From Sinanaerobacter sp. ZZT-01 (lineage in GTDB: Bacteria > Bacillota > Clostridia > Peptostreptococcales > Anaerovoracaceae): a stretch of DNA of 64,000 nucleotides. A program made the position numbers and the translations under genes. The notes under the pieces are model-generated. The model was not told the origin of the DNA, searched no databases, and saw only the letters and a program-made list of their open reading frames with translations. The DNA is taken from the NCBI RefSeq assembly GCF_035621135.1, contig NZ_CP141728.1:558001-622000 (forward strand). Reading direction: 5' to 3'. Position 1 is the first letter of the stretch. Every line of letters begins with the position of its first letter. Positions 60,454-64,000 of the stretch are shown piece by piece.

Positions 60454-62655
60454 TTATATTTTTTTTAACGGCGCAATATCCTTTGCCAATTTTTTTGTTC
60501 CAGCCGTATCAAAGATGACTGTAACGGTTTTTTCCAAAACTTCAATCACGAGCCCCTCACCAAATTTATTATGGCTGACTCTGTCACCGGAAACCAAATT
60601 TACTCCTGCTACAGACGGACGCGCTGTTTTATTTTGTTTAATCGTATTAAGCTGTGCAAACGGACGAAAAATTTCTCCTGAAGAATACGTATCCACCGCA
60701 TTGTATCCGGTAGCCTGCGGCTTCTTCTTATATACTGCATCCCCTTCCATATAAGCACGATCTAACTCTCTTAAAAAAGTAGATTCCTTTGTGTAATCTG
60801 TTTTTCCGTAAAGTGTACGAGTCTCCGCGCTGGTCAGATAAAGCTGTTCCATTGCACGTGTCATACCTACGTAGCAAAGCCTTCTTTCTTCTTCCACACC
60901 ATCCGGTTTTTCAAAAGCACGCCAACTTGGAAATAACCCATCTTCCATTCCGGGCATAAATACCACCGGAAATTCAAGACCCTTTGCGCTGTGCATTGTC
61001 ATTAGAACGACGGCATTTTCATCAGCATCGTGGTTGTCTACCTCGGCTACCAGCGCAATTTTTTCCATAAATTCCGATAACGTAATATTTGGATTTTCTT
61101 TCTCCGCATCATAAATGACCGATTTAAATTCCAAAAGGTTCTCAATTCGGCTCTCTGCTTCTACGGTAGATTGCATTTCTAAATTTTTTAAATATCCACT
61201 GCGAACGAGTAATCCGTCATAGATATCCGATACTTTTAGATTATCTTTTTCTTCACCCAGCTGGCAAATCGCTTCGACTAGTTCTTTTACACTCTCTATA
61301 GATTTTGAAGGCAGGCCTTCCCTGACTTGTGCATCACACAACAAAGTAAACAAGCTTTCGTTTCTTACAGAAGCAAAGGCTTTTAACTTTTCTACCGTCT
61401 TGTCTCCAATGCCTCTTTTCGGCTCATTTATAATACGCTCAAAGCTTAAATCGTCGGATTGATTTAAAACCAGTCGCATATAGCACATCATATCCTTAAT
61501 TTCCTTACGATCGTAATAACGAAATCCACCCAAAACACGGTAAGGAATGTCTTTTGCGCTGAACGCATCCTCAAATCTTCTTGACTGGGTATTGGTACGA
61601 TATAAAACGGCAAAATCAGAATATCTACGGTCATTTGTTTTTAAGCGATCAATTGCCTGTGCTATGTAGCGAGCTTCTTCCCTATCATCATCCGCCCGAT
61701 AATAATGAATTTTTTCTCCCTTTTCCTTATCAGTCCAAAGCTTTTTATGCTTTCTCCCGTGATTATGCTCAATCACGGAATGTGCGGCATTTAAAATGTT
61801 TTCATGTGAACGGTAATTTTGTTCTAACTTAATTACTTTTGCTCCGGAAAAATCCTTTTCAAATTCAAGGATATTTTTAATGTCGGCTCCACGCCACTGG
61901 TATATGCACTGATCGTCATCGCCAACCACGCATATATTTTTGTTTGCCTCTGCCAAAAGCTTGATAAAGCGGTACTGCATAAAATTAGTATCCTGATATT
62001 CATCTACCATTATGTACTGAAAACGATTTTGATAAACCCGTAAGGTCTCTTCATCCTTTTCAAATAGCTGTACGGTGCGTAAAATCAAATCATCAAAATC
62101 CATTGCATTGTTTTTCTTCAATGCCGTTTCATATGCCTGATATAAAGGGGCTATTACCTTTCCTTTATAATCATTCCCATATTTCTGCATATATTGTGCT
62201 GCGCTAATATTTTTTTCCTTGCAGTCACTGATTACGGAAAGAACATAAGCCGGTGTATATTTTTTATCATCTACTTTCTGCTGTTTGAGCGAATTTTTAA
62301 TCACTACTTTCTGATCCGTTGGATCATAAACAACAAAATCCTTATCATATCCCAGTTTATCTGCATGTGATCGCAAAATGCGCAGGCACGCAGAGTGAAA
62401 TGTAAGAATCCACATATTAATGCCGTTTCCCACTAAATTCTCAATTCGATCTCGCATTTCTTTTGCTGCTTTATTGGTAAAAGTCACTGCTAATATCTCA
62501 TAAGGAGAAACCCCTTTTTCTCGAATCAAATATGCAATTCGATGTGTCATTGTACTGGTCTTTCCGCTTCCGGCTCCGGCTAATATCAACAAAGGCCCTT
62601 CCGTATGCATCGCTGCTTCACGCTGCTGTACATTTAATTTATTTAAATAGTCCAT
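60454..62655 (-). CDS. pcrA: ATP-dependent DNA helicase PcrA (UvrD/Rep family)
   Basis: A 733-residue SF1A helicase from ATG 62655 (RBS GGGAGAACTCAAATT). LNVQQREAAMHTEGPLLILA and AGAGSGKTSTM form the Q motif and Walker A; VDEYQDTNFMQY is motif II; GDDDQCIYQWRGADI motif III; YRSHENIL motif IV; VVLMTMHSAKGLEFPVVFMP motif V; CYVGMTRAMEQLYL motif VI. The C-terminal tail (GDRVSHNKFGEGLVIEVLEK) is the RNA-polymerase-binding Tudor-like domain. Confidence 0.96.
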   Translation of the reverse strand: MDYLNKLNVQQREAAMHTEGPLLILAGAGSGKTSTMTHRIAYLIREKGVSPYEILAVTFTNKAAKEMRDRIENLVGNGINMWILTFHSACLRILRSHADKLGYDKDFVVYDPTDQKVVIKNSLKQQKVDDKKYTPAYVLSVISDCKEKNISAAQYMQKYGNDYKGKVIAPLYQAYETALKKNNAMDFDDLILRTVQLFEKDEETLRVYQNRFQYIMVDEYQDTNFMQYRFIKLLAEANKNICVVGDDDQCIYQWRGADIKNILEFEKDFSGAKVIKLEQNYRSHENILNAAHSVIEHNHGRKHKKLWTDKEKGEKIHYYRADDDREEARYIAQAIDRLKTNDRRYSDFAVLYRTNTQSRRFEDAFSAKDIPYRVLGGFRYYDRKEIKDMMCYMRLVLNQSDDLSFERIINEPKRGIGDKTVEKLKAFASVRNESLFTLLCDAQVREGLPSKSIESVKELVEAICQLGEEKDNLKVSDIYDGLLVRSGYLKNLEMQSTVEAESRIENLLEFKSVIYDAEKENPNITLSEFMEKIALVAEVDNHDADENAVVLMTMHSAKGLEFPVVFMPGMEDGLFPSWRAFEKPDGVEEERRLCYVGMTRAMEQLYLTSAETRTLYGKTDYTKESTFLRELDRAYMEGDAVYKKKPQATGYNAVDTYSSGEIFRPFAQLNTIKQNKTARPSVAGVNLVSGDRVSHNKFGEGLVIEVLEKTVTVIFDTAGTKKLAKDIAPLKKI

Positions 62656-62736
62656 AATTTGAGTTCTCCCATAGTTATAAATTGAATACATTTCTCATTA
62701 TTTCATTCCTCTTATTTTATCACATTATTAAAAAAA

Positions 62737-62780
62737 AAACCAACCGAAGAGGATGAAGTGCATCCTTTTCAGTCGGTTTT
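62737..62780. terminator. bidirectional terminator
   Basis: AAAACCAACCGAAGAGGATG pairs with CATCCTTTTCAGTCGGTTTT (three G-U) around a 4-base loop, A- and T-runs on both sides; it serves the rubrerythrin gene. Confidence 0.8.
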
Positions 62781-62812
62781 CCTTTATTCTATTTTTATGA
62801 TAGCCCTGTCAT

Positions 62813-63352
62813 TTATTTGTAGCTTTCGTTCTTTACAACCATATAGGACTGTGGATGTAAGCATACCGGACATAGTTCCAATGCCTTCTTACCCATGTAG
62901 GTATGTCCACAATTCGCACACTGCCACAGTACTTCTTCGTCTTTTTCAAAGACCTTACCCTCTTTTACGTTTTTAGCTAAAATTAAATATCTTTCTTCAT
63001 GTTGTTTTTCAATCTTAGCAACGCCTTCCATTTGACGTGCAATTTCATCAAATCCTTCTTCTCTTGCAGTCTCTGCCATTTTTGCATACATATCAGTCCA
63101 CTCATAGTGTTCACCTGCTGCTGCATCAATCAAATTCTCTTCCGTTGTGCCGATGCCTACTGCATGCTTGAACCAAAGTTCTGCATGTTCCTTTTCATTT
63201 CCGGCTGTTTCTAAAAAAATATCTGAAATCTGGTTGTATCCTTCTTTTTTCGCTTTTGATGCATAAAATGTATACTTATTTCTAGCTTGAGATTCTCCTG
63301 CAAAAGCAATCATTAAATTTTCTAAAGTCTTTGTACCTTTTAAATCTTTCAT
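62813..63352 (-). CDS. rbr: rubrerythrin
   Basis: A 179-residue diiron peroxidase. [20 protein letters not shown] and [15 protein letters not shown] contain the ferritin-like iron ligands, [20 protein letters not shown] with HEERY the second half. The rubredoxin-type domain has [20 protein letters not shown]. It reduces hydrogen peroxide in anaerobes. RBS GGAGGGGAAAA. The perfect palindrome at 63423-63452 in its promoter suggests peroxide- or metal-responsive control. Confidence 0.97.
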   Translation of the reverse strand: MKDLKGTKTLENLMIAFAGESQARNKYTFYASKAKKEGYNQISDIFLETAGNEKEHAELWFKHAVGIGTTEENLIDAAAGEHYEWTDMYAKMAETAREEGFDEIARQMEGVAKIEKQHEERYLILAKNVKEGKVFEKDEEVLWQCANCGHTYMGKKALELCPVCLHPQSYMVVKNESYK

Positions 63353-63422
63353 TTTTCCCCTCCATTTTTCTGTGATTCAAAACTATTTGTTGCAGAACCA
63401 CTCATAAACAAAATCAAAAATC

Positions 63423-63452
63423 ATTTATCTACAATATATATTGTAGATAAAT
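63423..63452. promoter_or_regulatory. 30-bp perfect palindrome upstream of rubrerythrin
   Basis: ATTTATCTACAATAT followed directly by its exact reverse complement. It lies 71-100 bases upstream of the rubrerythrin start. Fur/PerR-family operators are AT-rich palindromes in this position, but this one does not fit the TTATAATNATTATAA box well, so another regulator is possible. Confidence 0.6.
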
Positions 63453-63581
63453 TTTCCCCTTCCGTCAAGCGAATTAAACGCTTCTTGTAAATAGACATTT
63501 TTATTCATATATGCACTTAATTACATAATTATTCACAAATGTCAATCGCTTTTTTTTGTAGATTTCACAATAAAATATTCT

Positions 63582-63609
63582 TTTATCGTTCTCTTATCTA
63601 TTCTATAAT
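63582..63609 (+). promoter_or_regulatory. possible sigma-A promoter of the right-edge transporter
   Basis: TTTATC (63582-63587), 16-base spacer, TATAAT (63604-63609), about 50 bases before the start codon of the partial gene. Confidence 0.4.
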
Positions 63610-63658
63610 AGCCTATATATTTAATTTTCATTCTATTCTAAATTTTAAAGGAGGCCTA

Positions 63659-64000
63659 ATGATGGAAGACAAAGTAAAAAAACAACCACGCCCTGCAAAA
63701 CTTCACGAAGCACTTTTTTCATTTATTATGCTCATTGTAGTCATGGCTGTCGGCATTATGATTTTTGAAGTGGACCCACATATTCCGATGTTTATCGGTG
63801 TAATCGGCGCATCGCTTGTCGCCCTTTATATCGGTTATGACTGGACAGCAATTGAACAAAGCATGATTGACGGCATTTCACGTGCTATGCAAGCAATCAT
63901 GATTCTCGCAATTATAGGTATGTTAATCGGTGTATGGCTCTTAGCCGGAGTCGTTCCCTCTATGATTTATTATGGTCTTAAAATTTTATCTCCTCAAATT
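63659..64000 (+). CDS. NhaC-family Na+/H+ antiporter, cut by window edge
   Basis: An open frame of 114 codons from ATG 63659 (or the adjacent ATG 63662, better spaced behind AGGAGGCCTA) to the edge. Three hydrophobic segments are visible (LHEALFSFIMLIVVMAVGIM, MFIGVIGASLVALYIGY, AIMILAIIGMLIGVWLLAG). WTAIEQSMIDGISRAMQAIM is a common NhaC N-terminal motif. It differs from the transporter at 50308-51720. Substrate cannot be told. Confidence 0.82.
   Translation, partial: MMEDKVKKQPRPAKLHEALFSFIMLIVVMAVGIMIFEVDPHIPMFIGVIGASLVALYIGYDWTAIEQSMIDGISRAMQAIMILAIIGMLIGVWLLAGVVPSMIYYGLKILSPQI

Overview
The window looks like a chromosomal segment of a low-GC anaerobic Firmicute of class Clostridia (gut type, possibly Anaerovoracaceae or a neighbour; this is inference from gene content). 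Markers are an oxygen-sensitive glycyl radical enzyme, rubrerythrin, a sigma-54 activator, nickel-pincer cofactor genes and Clostridia-like housekeeping genes. No tRNA, rRNA or CRISPR array was seen.

Layout. (1) 1-4.2 kb: the end of an integrated mobile element (Dam-type methylase cut by the window edge, small Cys-rich protein, XRE regulator, Y-family polymerase plus YolD-like partner, one orphan gene). It abuts the 3' end of rlmD at 4198, with a palindrome at the stop codon that may be the attachment site. (2) 4.2-24.7 kb: core and accessory chromosome: rlmD, a DUF4173 membrane protein, a DUF2975/XRE pair, tcdA, an AtuA-like/CitMHS catabolic operon under a sigma-54 activator (a -24/-12 promoter and three identical-design upstream sites are visible), YoaP-type acetyltransferase, a shortened GyrI-like protein, a peroxiredoxin, PadR/DUF2812, two tandem BlaI/BlaR1-like pairs, an FMN reductase and a pirin. 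(3) 25.0-42.7 kb: a contractile phage-tail locus with lysis genes but no capsid, portal, terminase or integrase. I read it as an R-type tailocin related in order to PBSX/diffocin loci. It has a sigma-like activator, a divergent repressor with repeated operators, sheath, tube, a tail chaperone with a -1 frameshift site, tape measure, baseplate, and three tail-fibre genes in partly duplicated cassettes. (4) 42.8-46.8 kb: a second peroxiredoxin and larE-larB-larC, followed by a 34-residue membrane peptide gene. (5) 46.9-50.0 kb: dnaX-ybaB-recR plus a GIY-YIG gene and the SRP RNA with a consensus promoter. (6) 50.3-57.3 kb: a glycyl radical enzyme operon (enzyme, activase, NhaC-type transporter) with a divergent AraC-type regulator and a 21-bp tandem direct repeat between them. 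The enzyme carries Cys-Ile-Gln where most characterised dehydratase/lyase relatives have Cys-x-Glu, so its reaction is open. (7) 57.4-62.7 kb: AIR-synthase-like protein, ligA, pcrA. (8) 62.8-64.0 kb: rubrerythrin under a 30-bp perfect palindrome, and the start of another NhaC-family antiporter cut by the window edge.

The points of most interest are the tailocin with its duplicated fibre cassettes, the glycyl radical enzyme of unknown substrate, and the complete sigma-54 regulatory layout in front of the AtuA-like operon.
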